Source: Caballeronia temeraria (GTDB lineage Bacteria; Pseudomonadota; Gammaproteobacteria; Burkholderiales; Burkholderiaceae). From it: a stretch of DNA of 64,000 nt. The first letter of the stretch is position 1, and every line of letters begins with the position of its first letter. Location of the stretch: positions 124,001 to 188,000 of the forward strand of contig NZ_FCOI02000002.1 in NCBI RefSeq assembly GCF_001544795.2, in the 5' to 3' direction. Positions 1 to 8,523 of this stretch are shown one piece after another. Under the pieces are notes generated by a model, which made no database searches, had not been told where the DNA came from, and saw only the letters and a list, made by a program, of their open reading frames with translations. The translations under genes were made by a program, and so were the position numbers.

Positions 1-592
1 CGCGCTTCGGAAAGCGCGCGTGACGCTCGACGACCGGACCTTCGGTCAGGACCGGATACGCCTCGACGTCATCGACGATCTGGACCGCGTGCGGATTGCC
101 CATCGACACAACGGAAATCCAGCGCGTTTCGCCGTTCACGTCGAGCGGCCAGAGCGTGTCGTTGCCTTCCTTGCGGCCTTCGAGCGCCTGCGCGTCGAAG
201 GGAACCTGCGGCGGATCGAATACCGGCGTGCTCATGTCGACGACGACTTCGCCGTTTTCCTGCATCGTCAGCGTGATGATGCCGTTTTGCACCTGCACGC
301 GCACCGTCGATGCGTCCGTCAGACGCCGGTCGCGCACGAACTTCACGAAGCAGCGCGCGCCATTGCCGCAATGCTCGACTTCGCCGCCATCGCAATTGAA
401 GATGCGGTACTTGAAGTCGACGCCGCCGATCGTCGGCTTTTCCACGAGCAGCAACTGATCCGCGCCCACGCCGAAATGGCGGTTCGCAAGCGCGCGCACT
501 TGCTCGCCCGAGAGATCGAGCGCCTGCGTATAGCCGTCGAGCACGACGAAGTCATTGCCCGCGCCTTGCATCTTGGTGAATTTCAGTTTCAT
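1..592 (-). CDS. dapF: Diaminopimelate epimerase DapF (3' end outside window)
   Basis: DapF interconverts LL- and meso-diaminopimelate in the lysine and peptidoglycan precursor pathway, in the cytoplasm, with two cysteines and no cofactor. Read leftward from the ATG at 592, the protein starts [20 protein letters not shown], the family's N-terminal signature, and continues with [20 protein letters not shown], which carries the first catalytic cysteine. The second half, with the other cysteine, lies beyond position 1. The gene runs in the same direction as lpxL upstream (63-bp gap), so the two may be co-transcribed. It is certain as a family call but incomplete here. Confidence 0.96.
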   Translation of the reverse strand, partial: MKLKFTKMQGAGNDFVVLDGYTQALDLSGEQVRALANRHFGVGADQLLLVEKPTIGGVDFKYRIFNCDGGEVEHCGNGARCFVKFVRDRRLTDASTVRVQVQNGIITLTMQENGEVVVDMSTPVFDPPQVPFDAQALEGRKEGNDTLWPLDVNGETRWISVVSMGNPHAVQIVDDVEAYPVLTEGPVVERHARFPKR

Positions 593-655
593 GGCCGCTA
601 TTGTATGTGAGCCGCGCTGCCGCGTTTCGCGCCGTCCAGGCGTTGATTTCAGGCC

Positions 656-1540
656 TCAATAAAAACCCGGCTCGCCCGGCGGCCGCGTCTTGAAGCGCTT
701 GTGCACCCAATAATATTGCTCCGGCATGTGCGGAATCTGCTCTTCCAGAAACGCGTTCATGCGGCGCGCGTCGGCTTCGTCATCGCCGGTGGGGTAATTG
801 TCCCAAGGCTCGAAAATCTTCAGCCGATAACCCTTGTAGTCCGGCAAGACCTCGCCGATGAACGGCACGACCTGCGCCTTGCCCGTCTTCGCCAGCCGGC
901 CGACTGCGGTCAGCGTGCACGTCGGGATGCCGAAAAACGGCACGAAGGTGGAATTGCGCATGCCGTAATCCATGTCCGCGCCGAGCATCACGGGCTTGCG
1001 ATCGCGCAGCCAGCGCAGCACGATGCGCGCGCTGTCGGCGCGGCTCGCCATGTCGGCGCCGAAGCGGGCGCGCTGCGCCTTCGCCAGTGCCTCGATCTGC
1101 GGATTCGAAAACGGCTGATACAGCGATCCGCATTGCCGGTGCAGCGAGTAGTTCAGGAAGATCGAACCCGCTTCGATGCCGACGAAATGCAGGCCGAGAA
1201 AGAGCGTGGGCGGAAGATCGGGATCGGTGAGATCGACGGCGCTGTCGACCTGAATCAGCTTTTCGAGCTTCTTCGCGGAGCCGAACCATTGCACGCTGCG
1301 CTCCACGTAGCTGCGGATCGCGTGACGGAAATGCTTCTGCGCGATGTCCTCGCGTTTTTCCTCGGACCACTCGGGAAAGCAGAGCTTCAGGTTCGTATGG
1401 ACGATGCGCTTGCGGCGGCTCGGGATCTGATAGAGCAGCCAGCCGAGCCCGTCGCCGAAACGCGCAGTGATGCCGTACGGAATGAGCGCCAGGAATTTGA
1501 GGAAACCGATGGCGAGCGCCACGCCGATGCGGCCTAGCAT
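656..1540 (-). CDS. lpxL: Lipid A biosynthesis acyltransferase (LpxL/HtrB family)
   Basis: This 294-residue inner-membrane-associated enzyme should transfer a secondary acyl chain onto the Kdo2-lipid A precursor. One hydrophobic N-terminal segment (about residues 5-20) is followed by the acyltransferase core with the HX4E catalytic motif HFVGIE near residue 118. Length matches the family (about 290-310). The ATG at 1540 has a GGAG ribosome binding site six bases upstream. It lies between metK (divergent) and dapF (same direction). Which acyl position it modifies cannot be told from sequence, so LpxL rather than LpxM is a family-level assignment. Only one acyltransferase gene is present in this interval. 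Confidence 0.9.
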   Translation of the reverse strand: MLGRIGVALAIGFLKFLALIPYGITARFGDGLGWLLYQIPSRRKRIVHTNLKLCFPEWSEEKREDIAQKHFRHAIRSYVERSVQWFGSAKKLEKLIQVDSAVDLTDPDLPPTLFLGLHFVGIEAGSIFLNYSLHRQCGSLYQPFSNPQIEALAKAQRARFGADMASRADSARIVLRWLRDRKPVMLGADMDYGMRNSTFVPFFGIPTCTLTAVGRLAKTGKAQVVPFIGEVLPDYKGYRLKIFEPWDNYPTGDDEADARRMNAFLEEQIPHMPEQYYWVHKRFKTRPPGEPGFY

Positions 1541-1647
1541 GACGAACTCCGGCGAGCGGGCAAAAGCGGCGAACCGGACGAACGGGACGAAAAGGGCGGG
1601 ACCAAGGAAGCCAAAAGGGTCAATTCTGTGAAATCAGGGGAAGCCGG

Positions 1648-1653
1648 TATAAT
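1648..1653 (+). promoter_or_regulatory. Candidate -10 box of the metK promoter
   Basis: A perfect TATAAT lies at 1648-1653, between the divergent lpxL and metK genes. No good -35 hexamer is visible at 16-18 bp spacing. If it is used, transcription starts near 1660 and metK has a leader of about 160 nt, long for a housekeeping gene and consistent with leader control. Confidence 0.5.
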
Positions 1654-1758
1654 AGAACCTTCGCCGAGTTAATGGACAACTTGCGGGGCGAAGCGGGCCG
1701 AAGGCTTCCGAAGTTTCAGGAGGCCGCCGGTCCGGAAAAACATCCGCTAAAGCGTCGC

Positions 1759-1821
1759 CGCTTCAGACTCCAGACGAAGACGGCTACGTGATCATCAACC
1801 GTACTCTTGGAGTCTGAAGCG
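1759..1821 (+). promoter_or_regulatory. RBS-sequestering hairpin in the metK leader, possible riboswitch
   Basis: GCTTCAGACTCC at 1760-1771 is the exact reverse complement of GGAGTCTGAAGC at 1809-1820, which contains the only plausible Shine-Dalgarno (GGAG, 1809-1812) and abuts the GTG start at 1821. Pairing extends to C1759-G1821 and to A1772-T1808 and G1773-T1807, giving a 15-bp stem over a 33-nt loop. A competing small hairpin, AAGCG (1750-1754) with CGCTT (1759-1763), would disrupt the base of that stem. This is the geometry of a translational on/off switch. Feedback by S-adenosylmethionine is an inference from the gene product; I do not match it to a named riboswitch class. Confidence 0.6.
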
Positions 1822-3008
1822 TGTCGAACGACTATCTCTTTACTTCCGAATCCGTTTCCGAAGGCCACCCGGACAAGGTTGCCGACCAAATCTCCGACGC
1901 CATCCTCGACGCCATCCTGTCGCAGGACAAATATTCGCGCGTCGCAGCGGAAACGCTCTGCAACACCGGTCTCGTCGTCCTCGCGGGCGAAATCACGACT
2001 AACGCCAACGTCGATTACATCCAGGTCGCGCGCGACACCATCAAGCGCATCGGCTATGACAACACCGACTTCGGCATCGACTATCGCGGCTGCGCGGTGC
2101 TCGTCGCTTACGACAAGCAATCGCCGGATATCGCGCAAGGCGTCAACAAGGCGCACGACGACAACCTCGATCAAGGCGCGGGCGACCAGGGCCTGATGTT
2201 CGGCTACGCGTGCGACGAAACGCCCGAACTGATGCCGCTGCCGATCCACCTGTCGCATCGCCTCGTCGAGCGTCAGGCGGATCTGCGCCGCGACGGCCGT
2301 CTGCCCTGGCTGCGTCCGGACGCGAAGTCGCAGGTCACCGTGCGTTACGTCGACGGCCGCGCGCATTCCATCGACACCGTCGTGCTGTCCACGCAACATT
2401 CGCCGGACATCGACCTCGCGCAACTGCGCGAAGCGGTGATCGAAGAAGTCATCAAGCCGACGCTGCCGAAGGAACTCATCAAGGGCGACATCAAGTTCCT
2501 GGTGAACCCGACGGGCCGTTTCGTCATCGGCGGTCCGCAGGGCGACTGCGGTCTGACGGGCCGCAAGATCATCGTCGATACGTACGGCGGCGCGGCGCCG
2601 CACGGCGGCGGCGCGTTCTCGGGCAAGGATCCGTCGAAGGTCGACCGCTCGGCGGCTTACGCGGGCCGTTATGTCGCGAAGAACATCGTCGCGGCGGGTC
2701 TCGCTTCGCGCGCGCTGATTCAGGTTTCGTACGCAATCGGCGTCGCGCGTCCGACTTCGGTGATGGTGAACACGTTCGGCACGGGCCGCGTGTCGGATGC
2801 CGAAATCACGAAGCTCGTTCAGGAGCACTTCGATCTGCGTCCGAAGGGCATCATCCAGATGCTCGATCTGCTGCGCCCGATCTACGAGAAGACGGCCGCT
2901 TACGGTCACTTCGGCCGCGAAGAGCCGGAATTCTCGTGGGAAGCCACGGACAAGGCGCTTGTCCTCGCGGAAGCCGCCGGCACCGAGCCGGTCGCCAGCG
3001 TGGCATAA
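1821..3008 (+). CDS. metK: S-adenosylmethionine synthetase MetK
   Basis: MetK makes S-adenosylmethionine from methionine and ATP, releasing phosphate and pyrophosphate, as a cytoplasmic oligomer. The 395-residue protein has the family hallmarks: [15 protein letters not shown] at residues 9-23, the signature [12 protein letters not shown] at 119-130, and the phosphate-binding GGGAFSGKD at 262-270. The start is a GTG at 1821, giving MSNDYLF, with GGAG eight bases upstream. That ribosome binding site is embedded in a long inverted repeat (1759-1821), so translation is probably controlled through leader folding. A strong terminator follows at 3034, making this a single-gene unit. Confidence 0.98.
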   Translation: MSNDYLFTSESVSEGHPDKVADQISDAILDAILSQDKYSRVAAETLCNTGLVVLAGEITTNANVDYIQVARDTIKRIGYDNTDFGIDYRGCAVLVAYDKQSPDIAQGVNKAHDDNLDQGAGDQGLMFGYACDETPELMPLPIHLSHRLVERQADLRRDGRLPWLRPDAKSQVTVRYVDGRAHSIDTVVLSTQHSPDIDLAQLREAVIEEVIKPTLPKELIKGDIKFLVNPTGRFVIGGPQGDCGLTGRKIIVDTYGGAAPHGGGAFSGKDPSKVDRSAAYAGRYVAKNIVAAGLASRALIQVSYAIGVARPTSVMVNTFGTGRVSDAEITKLVQEHFDLRPKGIIQMLDLLRPIYEKTAAYGHFGREEPEFSWEATDKALVLAEAAGTEPVASVA

Positions 3009-3033
3009 CGCCGCCGAGGCATCGAGCAGGACG

Positions 3034-3069
3034 AAAACCGGCAAGCATCGCGCTTGCCGGTTTTTTTTT
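3034..3069 (+). terminator. Rho-independent terminator of metK
   Basis: A 13-bp perfect stem (3034-3046 with 3052-3064, core ACCGGCAAGC) closes a 5-nt loop and runs into nine T residues (3061-3069). It ends the metK transcript 26 bp after the stop codon and insulates the oxidoreductase gene that follows. Confidence 0.93.
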
Positions 3070-3135
3070 GCGCCTCGCGCGGCGCGTTTCTTGCGATGAC
3101 ATCGGGTGGCAAACCCGATCATCCACGGAGCCGCC

Positions 3136-4251
3136 ATGCCGTTCGATACGCTTCTCTCTCCTGTCACCATCGGCGGTCTCGAACTGCCGAATCGCGTCGT
3201 GATGGCGCCGCTCACGCGCAATCGCGCATCGCAGCCCGGCGACGTGCCCACCGAAATGAACGCCCGCTATTACGCGCAGCGCGCGGGCGCGGGGCTCATC
3301 GTCAGCGAGGCGACGCAGATTTCGCCGCAAGGTCAGGGCTATTTCGCGACGCCGGGCATCTACTCCGATCCGCAGGAAGCCGGTTGGAGAGCGGTCGTGG
3401 GCGCGGTTCACGCTCGGCACGGGCGCATCGCGTCGCAGTTGTGGCATGTGGGGCGCGTGTCGCATCGCTCGCTTCAGGAAGGCGGTGCGCCGCCCGTCGC
3501 GCCGTCCGCGATCCGCGCGCGCGACACGCAAGTGTTCGTGAAACACGATGACGGCTCTTACGGCATGACCGATGCCGACGACCCGCGCGCGCTCGAAACC
3601 GACGAGCTGCCGGGCATCGTGCTGCAATTCGTCGATGCCGCGCATCGCGCGAAACGGGCCGATTTCGACATGATCGAAGTGCACGCGGCCAACGGCTATC
3701 TGCTGCATCAGTTCATGGCGACGGGCACCAATCACCGCACCGACGATTACGGCGGCGGCATTGAGAATCGCGTGCGGCTCGTCATCGATGTGCTGGAGGC
3801 CGTGGCCGGCGTGATGGGCGCGAATCGCGTGGGCATCCGCATTTCGCCGAACTTCACGGGCTTCGATCTGCAGGACGACGAAGGCGAGGCGTCATCGCTG
3901 CATCTGGCGCGCGAGCTGAAGCGCATTGGCATTGCGTATCTGCATCTGGCGGAGGGCGACTGGGCCGGCGGCGCGCCGCTCTCGGAAGGCTATCGGCGCG
4001 CGCTGCGCGAGGCCTACGACGGCGCGATCATCGTCTGCGGCGAATACACGGCGGAAGAGGCGAACGCGCGCATCGAACGAGGCGAAGCCGATGCCGTGGC
4101 CTTTGGTCGCGCGTTTCTTGCGAATCCGGATCTGGTCGAGCGCTTCAGGACCGCAGCGCCGCTCAACACGCCCGACGAGGCCACGTTCTACGGCGGCGGA
4201 GAAAAAGGCTACACGGACTATCCGGCGCTCGACGAGTCCACGCCGGACTGA
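3136..4251 (+). CDS. Old Yellow Enzyme family alkene reductase (NemA-like)
   Basis: This 371-residue FMN flavoprotein should reduce activated C=C bonds, and possibly nitro-aromatic or nitrate-ester substrates, with NAD(P)H. It shows the OYE TIM barrel signatures: LPNRVVMAPLTRNRA near the N-terminus, QLWHVGRVSH in the first third, and the substrate-binding pair H-x-x-N in EVHAANGYLLHQF. The chosen ATG at 3136 has GGAG five bases upstream; an in-frame upstream start at 3106 lacks one. It stands alone between the metK terminator and a convergent small gene, so its physiological substrate is unknown. Confidence 0.92.
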   Translation: MPFDTLLSPVTIGGLELPNRVVMAPLTRNRASQPGDVPTEMNARYYAQRAGAGLIVSEATQISPQGQGYFATPGIYSDPQEAGWRAVVGAVHARHGRIASQLWHVGRVSHRSLQEGGAPPVAPSAIRARDTQVFVKHDDGSYGMTDADDPRALETDELPGIVLQFVDAAHRAKRADFDMIEVHAANGYLLHQFMATGTNHRTDDYGGGIENRVRLVIDVLEAVAGVMGANRVGIRISPNFTGFDLQDDEGEASSLHLARELKRIGIAYLHLAEGDWAGGAPLSEGYRRALREAYDGAIIVCGEYTAEEANARIERGEADAVAFGRAFLANPDLVERFRTAAPLNTPDEATFYGGGEKGYTDYPALDESTPD

Positions 4252-4261
4252 GTCGAGCGAT

Positions 4262-4612
4262 TCAGCGCGCCGCGAACGCGTACCAGCCGGCGCTGCTCGC
4301 CGACACGCGGCGCGGACGGCGGCTCGTCAGTGCGGCGGCCTTCGGCTTGGGCGCCGGCGCGCGCAACTGCACCGGACGGCGCAACAGCGCGCGCAACGAT
4401 ACCCGCCGCGAAGCCGCACGGACACGCAGATTGAAGAAGAAACCGCGGAACCACGACCGGATACCGTCGACAGGATGCACGTTCTTCAGTTGCTCGGCGA
4501 GCAATTGCGTGCGGGTGGAGTGATGGCGCAATGCGCGGATCATGCCGCGGCGCGCAGGACGCGCGGCTCGCGAGGCGGCGCGAGTCAATCCGATAGCGAT
4601 TCGGTGGTTCAT
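4262..4612 (-). CDS. Small very basic hypothetical protein
   Basis: I do not recognise a family. The 116-residue frame is rich in arginine (several RR pairs) with an aromatic patch SWFRGFFFNL in the middle and a basic tail. Codon use has the high G/C third-position pattern of neighbouring real genes, which favours coding, but there is no clear Shine-Dalgarno before the ATG at 4612. It converges on the alkene reductase gene with a 10-bp gap. It could be a nucleic-acid-binding or membrane-surface protein; that is speculation. A chance frame remains possible. Confidence 0.45.
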   Translation of the reverse strand: MNHRIAIGLTRAASRAARPARRGMIRALRHHSTRTQLLAEQLKNVHPVDGIRSWFRGFFFNLRVRAASRRVSLRALLRRPVQLRAPAPKPKAAALTSRRPRRVSASSAGWYAFAAR

Positions 4613-4930
4613 GTCGGCGGGAAAAGGTCGATTTGCGTGGAGGCAGACTCGACGATAGTCGTCTCAAAAATGGAGTTCAACGATTCGATTCAAACGCGTT
4701 TGCGAAGTTGCACCGAATTGATGCGGCTCAATGTACAGGACGCGTATTACCCGGGTAAGTCCGCGTTTTCCCTGCCGTTTTATGAAGCGGCTGCTTATAA
4801 ATCCCCGCGGATGCGTTGCCGCACGGGCCTTCCCGCGTCGCCGGATTTACAATCCCCGTATTCGCCCCAATTCCGGATATAGCGTCGACGGCATGAATAA
4901 AATCGAAAGCCGTTGGAGGCAAGAACTGAA
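4613..4930. other. Intergenic stretch before the PhyH gene
   Basis: About 320 bp with no convincing frame. A TATAAA lies at 4796-4801 and a TTTACA at 4846-4851, but they are not spaced as a promoter pair. The only clear signal is GGAGG at 4915-4919, the ribosome binding site of the dioxygenase gene. Confidence 0.4.
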
Positions 4931-5707
4931 ATGTCTGATCAACACCCGCTGAAATCGAAGAAAGAACAGGTGCACGAGCTGCGTGAAAAGGGCTACGTGA
5001 TCGTGAAAGGGCTGGTCTCGAAGGAGCGACGCGACGCGATGCGCGAAGTCGCGCGCCAGCAGCTCGCCGAGGCCGCCGCGCCGGTGGAGTTCGAGGCCGA
5101 TCTGAAATATCCCGGCGCGCCGGATTCGAAAGACGCGCCTGGCGGACATACCGTGCGCCGCCTGCTCGACGCCTATGCGCGGCATCCGCTCTTCGCGGAA
5201 TTCGCGACATCGCCGGATGTGCGCGGCTGGATGGAGCTGTATTTCGGCGAGACGCCGTTTCTGTCGCGCGCGCATCACAACTGCATGATGACCAAGCATC
5301 CGGCGTACGGCAGTCTGACCGGCTGGCATCGCGACGTGCGCTACTGGGCATTCGAACGCGACGACCTCGTGTCCGCGTGGGTTGCGCTCGGCAACGAAAC
5401 GGTGGAGAACGGCGCGCTGTGGTTCGTGCCGACATCGCACAAACTGCCGTTCACGTCGGATCATTTCGACGACGCGAAATTCTTCCGCTCCGATCTGCCC
5501 GAGAACGCCGCGTTGATCCGCACGGCGGTGTCGCCCGCGCTGGAACCGGGCGATGTCGTGTTTTTCCACTGCAACACGCTGCATTCGGCGGGCAAGAACC
5601 TCACCGACCAGGTGAAGTTCTCGCTCGTGTTCACGTATCGCGGCGCGAGCAACGCGGCGCTGCCCGGCACGCGTTCGGCATCGAAGCCGGAAGTGCCGCT
5701 CGTCTGA
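4931..5707 (+). CDS. Phytanoyl-CoA dioxygenase (PhyH) family protein
   Basis: A 258-residue Fe(II)/2-oxoglutarate-dependent oxygenase of the PhyH family. The facial triad is visible as WHRDVRYW (H-x-D, near residues 137-139) and the distal histidine in CNTLHSAGKN, with FTYRG as the likely oxoglutarate-binding arginine region. The ATG at 4931 (MSDQHPLKSK) is preceded by GGAGG 11 bases upstream; a TTG at 4913 would overlap that signal and is rejected. It converges with the DUF3185 gene with a 2-bp gap. The substrate is unknown, since the family covers lipids, halogenation and secondary metabolism. Confidence 0.9.
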   Translation: MSDQHPLKSKKEQVHELREKGYVIVKGLVSKERRDAMREVARQQLAEAAAPVEFEADLKYPGAPDSKDAPGGHTVRRLLDAYARHPLFAEFATSPDVRGWMELYFGETPFLSRAHHNCMMTKHPAYGSLTGWHRDVRYWAFERDDLVSAWVALGNETVENGALWFVPTSHKLPFTSDHFDDAKFFRSDLPENAALIRTAVSPALEPGDVVFFHCNTLHSAGKNLTDQVKFSLVFTYRGASNAALPGTRSASKPEVPLV

Positions 5708-5709
5708 CG

Positions 5710-5913
5710 TCAGCGTTTCGACGGAATCGCGAGACCGATCAGCCCCGCGAGCAACGCGACGATCCCGCCCGCGATCAGCCAGATGGTCTTGTTCGTGGGC
5801 GAGCCGGTGAAAAAGCGCGCGACGTCGTTGGAAAGCGAATGAAACGACTGGCCGCCGAAGTACAGCAGCACGACGCCGCCGACAAGCAATGCAACGGAAA
5901 TCGCCCGGGTCAT
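5710..5913 (-). CDS. Small membrane protein, DUF3185 family
   Basis: A 67-residue protein with two transmembrane segments (about residues 5-20 and 44-62) joined by a short polar stretch containing the family motif FFTGSPTNKTIW. Function is unknown for the family. It sits 70 bp downstream of an MscS-type channel gene on the same strand, so the two may be co-transcribed, which hints at a cell-envelope role; this is inference from position only. Confidence 0.85.
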   Translation of the reverse strand: MTRAISVALLVGGVVLLYFGGQSFHSLSNDVARFFTGSPTNKTIWLIAGGIVALLAGLIGLAIPSKR

Positions 5914-5983
5914 AGGGTGGTCTCGTAGATGGAAAGGCGCGACAGGTTAGCGGCTCCGCGCGAGCGCGTCCACCCGGCTGCGC

Positions 5984-6781
5984 TCATGCGGCTTGCGCCT
6001 GCTCCCGCGTATACGGCTGAATCTTGCGCAGCAGATCGGCCATGACGTGTTGATGATCGCCGCGGCTCGTCCACGCGCCGAGGTTGTATTTGACGCCCGT
6101 GTCGGTGTAATCGGTCACTGCGACCCACGGCGCCGACGGGCCGTCCTGCACGATGCGCGCATCTTCGCTCATCAGATTGCGCAGTTCCGCGAGCACGTGC
6201 TCGACTTTCAGCCCGTGTTGCGCCTGAAAATTGATGACCACGCGACGGCGATCGTTCGCGCTGTAATTCGTGATGGCGTTCGCCCAGATGAGGCTGTTCG
6301 GCACGAACATGACGATGCCGTCGGCTTTCGTGAGGCGCGTCGTGAAGAGTCCGATCTCGTTGACCGTGCCGGCCGTCGTCCCTACGCCTTCGATGTAGTC
6401 GCCCACGCGAAACGGCCGCAGCAGCAACAGCATCAGGCCGGCCGCGATATTTTGCAGCGTGCCCTGTAGCGCCAGGCCGATGGCGAGGCCGGCCGCGCCG
6501 AGCACCGTCAGGATGCTGGCCGCCGCGATGCCGAACTTGCCGAGCGCCGCGACGATCGCGACCACGCGGATCGCCCACAACGCGAGACTGGCGAGCACGG
6601 GCGTGAGCGTGGCGTCGACGTTGGTGCGGGCGAGCGTGCGGCGCAGCGCGTTCGCGACGGCGTTCGAAATCCACCAGCCGATGGCGAGAATCAGGATCGC
6701 CAAAAGAATGTCGATGCCGTAGGTCACGGCGATCGCGGTGAAGGAATCGTAGGCGGGGCGCAGTCTATCGATCGAGTCCAT
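5984..6781 (-). CDS. Small-conductance mechanosensitive channel, MscS family
   Basis: This 265-residue inner-membrane channel should release solutes on hypo-osmotic shock. The N-terminus holds three hydrophobic helices, the third being the pore-lining TM3-like stretch around GAAGLAIGLALQGTLQNIAAG (about residues 94-114), followed by the β-domain motif RPFRVGDYIEG and a C-terminal α/β domain. Length fits a minimal MscS (E. coli 286). The ATG at 6781 has AGAGAA upstream. The DUF3185 gene follows. Confidence 0.93.
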   Translation of the reverse strand: MDSIDRLRPAYDSFTAIAVTYGIDILLAILILAIGWWISNAVANALRRTLARTNVDATLTPVLASLALWAIRVVAIVAALGKFGIAAASILTVLGAAGLAIGLALQGTLQNIAAGLMLLLLRPFRVGDYIEGVGTTAGTVNEIGLFTTRLTKADGIVMFVPNSLIWANAITNYSANDRRRVVINFQAQHGLKVEHVLAELRNLMSEDARIVQDGPSAPWVAVTDYTDTGVKYNLGAWTSRGDHQHVMADLLRKIQPYTREQAQAA

Positions 6782-7016
6782 TGGTGCAAGTTCTCTAAAC
6801 GGAAATCTGCTTTTGTCCGGGATCGCGCTGGATCGTTCCCCTTACTATCCGTTCAGCCGATGCCGAATAGCGGGACGACGGCGTGCGCCGTGCGCGCGAA
6901 GCCCCGATTGGCTTACCATTGACGCCCTTGGCGGCGCGCGCGGCCGCGCATCACGCGCGTTTGCCCGCCGTTCATCGCAGCACGTTCAATTCGCAATCCG
7001 CAGAGGAATTCACGTC

Positions 7017-8060
7017 ATGGCCTATGAAGCAGCGTCCGAGCGTTACACGCAGATGCAATACCGCACGTGCGGCAAAAGCGGGCTGAAGCTGCCCGCGCTA
7101 TCGCTGGGTTTGTGGCACAACTTCGGCGATACCACGCCGATCTCCACGCAACGCGACATCCTGCGCACCGCGTTCGATCTCGGCATCACCCATTTCGATC
7201 TGGCGAACAACTACGGCCCGCCGTACGGCAGCGCTGAAACCAACTTCGGCCGCATCTTCAAGGACGACTTCCGGCCGTACCGCGACGAATTACTGATTTC
7301 GTCGAAAGCCGGCTGGGACATGTGGCCGGGGCCGTACGGCCAGGGCGGCGGCTCGCGCAAATACGTGCTCGCGAGCCTCGACCAGAGCCTGAAGCGCATG
7401 GGTCTCGATTACGTCGATATTTTCTATTCACATCGTTTCGACGCCGACACGCCGCTCGAAGAGACCGCCGGCGCGCTCGCGACCGCCGTGCATTCGGGCA
7501 AGGCGCTGTATGTCGGCATCTCGTCGTATTCGTCGGCGAAAACGCGCGAAATGGCCAGGCTGCTCGCCGAGCACAAGGTGCCGCTGCTCATCCATCAGCC
7601 GTCGTACAACATGCTGAACCGATGGATCGAAGAAGATCTGCTCGACACGCTCGACGATGTCGGCGCGGGCAGCATCGCGTTTACGCCGCTCGCGCAAGGT
7701 CTGCTGACGAGCAAATATCTCAACGGCGTGCCGCAGGACGCGCGCGTCAACAAACCGGGCGGCGGCTCGCTCAAGCAGGAGCATCTGAGCGATGCCAACA
7801 TCGCGCACGTGCGCAAGCTCAACGACCTCGCGCAGAAGCGCGGCCAGAGCCTCGCGCAGATGGCGCTCGCGTGGGCGCTGCGCGGCGGGCGCGTGACGTC
7901 GGTGCTGATCGGCGCGAGCCGCGCGGAACAGGTCACGGAGAACGTCGGCGCGCTCAAGAATCTCGAGTTCACGAAGGAAGAGCTCGCGGAAATCGATCAG
8001 CACGCGCAGGAAGGCGGCATCAACCTGTGGGAAAAACCGTCGACGGATCAGCGCATCTGA
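7017..8060 (+). CDS. gpr: Aldo/keto reductase, L-glyceraldehyde 3-phosphate reductase type (YghZ/Gpr)
   Basis: The 347-residue NADPH-dependent reductase closely resembles E. coli YghZ, which reduces L-glyceraldehyde 3-phosphate and methylglyoxal. Diagnostic stretches are RTCGKSGLKLPALSLGLWHN, GITHFDLANNYGPPYGSAE (with the catalytic Asp/Tyr), and the NADPH-binding tail SVLIGASRAEQVTENVGALK. The ATG at 7017 follows AGAGGA nine bases upstream; longer in-frame starts lack a site. It stands alone. Assignment to the Gpr subfamily is firm; the in vivo substrate is inferred. Confidence 0.93.
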   Translation: MAYEAASERYTQMQYRTCGKSGLKLPALSLGLWHNFGDTTPISTQRDILRTAFDLGITHFDLANNYGPPYGSAETNFGRIFKDDFRPYRDELLISSKAGWDMWPGPYGQGGGSRKYVLASLDQSLKRMGLDYVDIFYSHRFDADTPLEETAGALATAVHSGKALYVGISSYSSAKTREMARLLAEHKVPLLIHQPSYNMLNRWIEEDLLDTLDDVGAGSIAFTPLAQGLLTSKYLNGVPQDARVNKPGGGSLKQEHLSDANIAHVRKLNDLAQKRGQSLAQMALAWALRGGRVTSVLIGASRAEQVTENVGALKNLEFTKEELAEIDQHAQEGGINLWEKPSTDQRI

Positions 8061-8523
8061 CACCCGTCCGAGCCCTTCGCCAGAAGGGATTTTCGGGATA
8101 AGCGCGGCATCCGTTGCTATCATGCGGGCTCGGTGGCTTGTCGGCGGCCATCGGGCCGCGCAGCCAGCCGTAAGCGCACTTCTCCAGCACGCGCGTTCGC
8201 CCACGAGGCGCACGCGCGCGCCTTTGCCGCCGTGTCGACGTTCGGACCGCGAAACGACTATCGGGTTAAAATAGCCGATTGCGCCGGGCTGTCTGGTTTT
8301 TTGCGCGAAGTTCACGCGTGGCGCGGCGTGAATCGCTGTCCTCGAATCGCGGGTTTCGGATCAATCGGCGACTTTCACCATTCGATCGTCCTGTTCGGGC
8401 AGCACAGCGCCCTTGTTAGCGCGCTTTTTTTCGATGCCAGCCCGGGGTGGCGCAGTCCGCCATTCAGCCGCGAGCGTCAGAGCGTCACCGCTTTCGCACA
8501 GTTAGAGCACAGTTCAAGAAGCC
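8061..8523. other. Intergenic stretch upstream of fpr
   Basis: About 460 bp with no frame showing family features. A TAAAAT at 8267-8272 is the best -10 candidate for fpr, but no good -35 is spaced to it. The start codon at 8524 has only AAGAAG upstream. I see no repeats or RNA gene here. Confidence 0.4.

Noticed and set aside
1716..3251. 511-codon minus-strand frame opposite metK
   Set aside because: Antisense shadow of metK that also crosses its terminator and leader.
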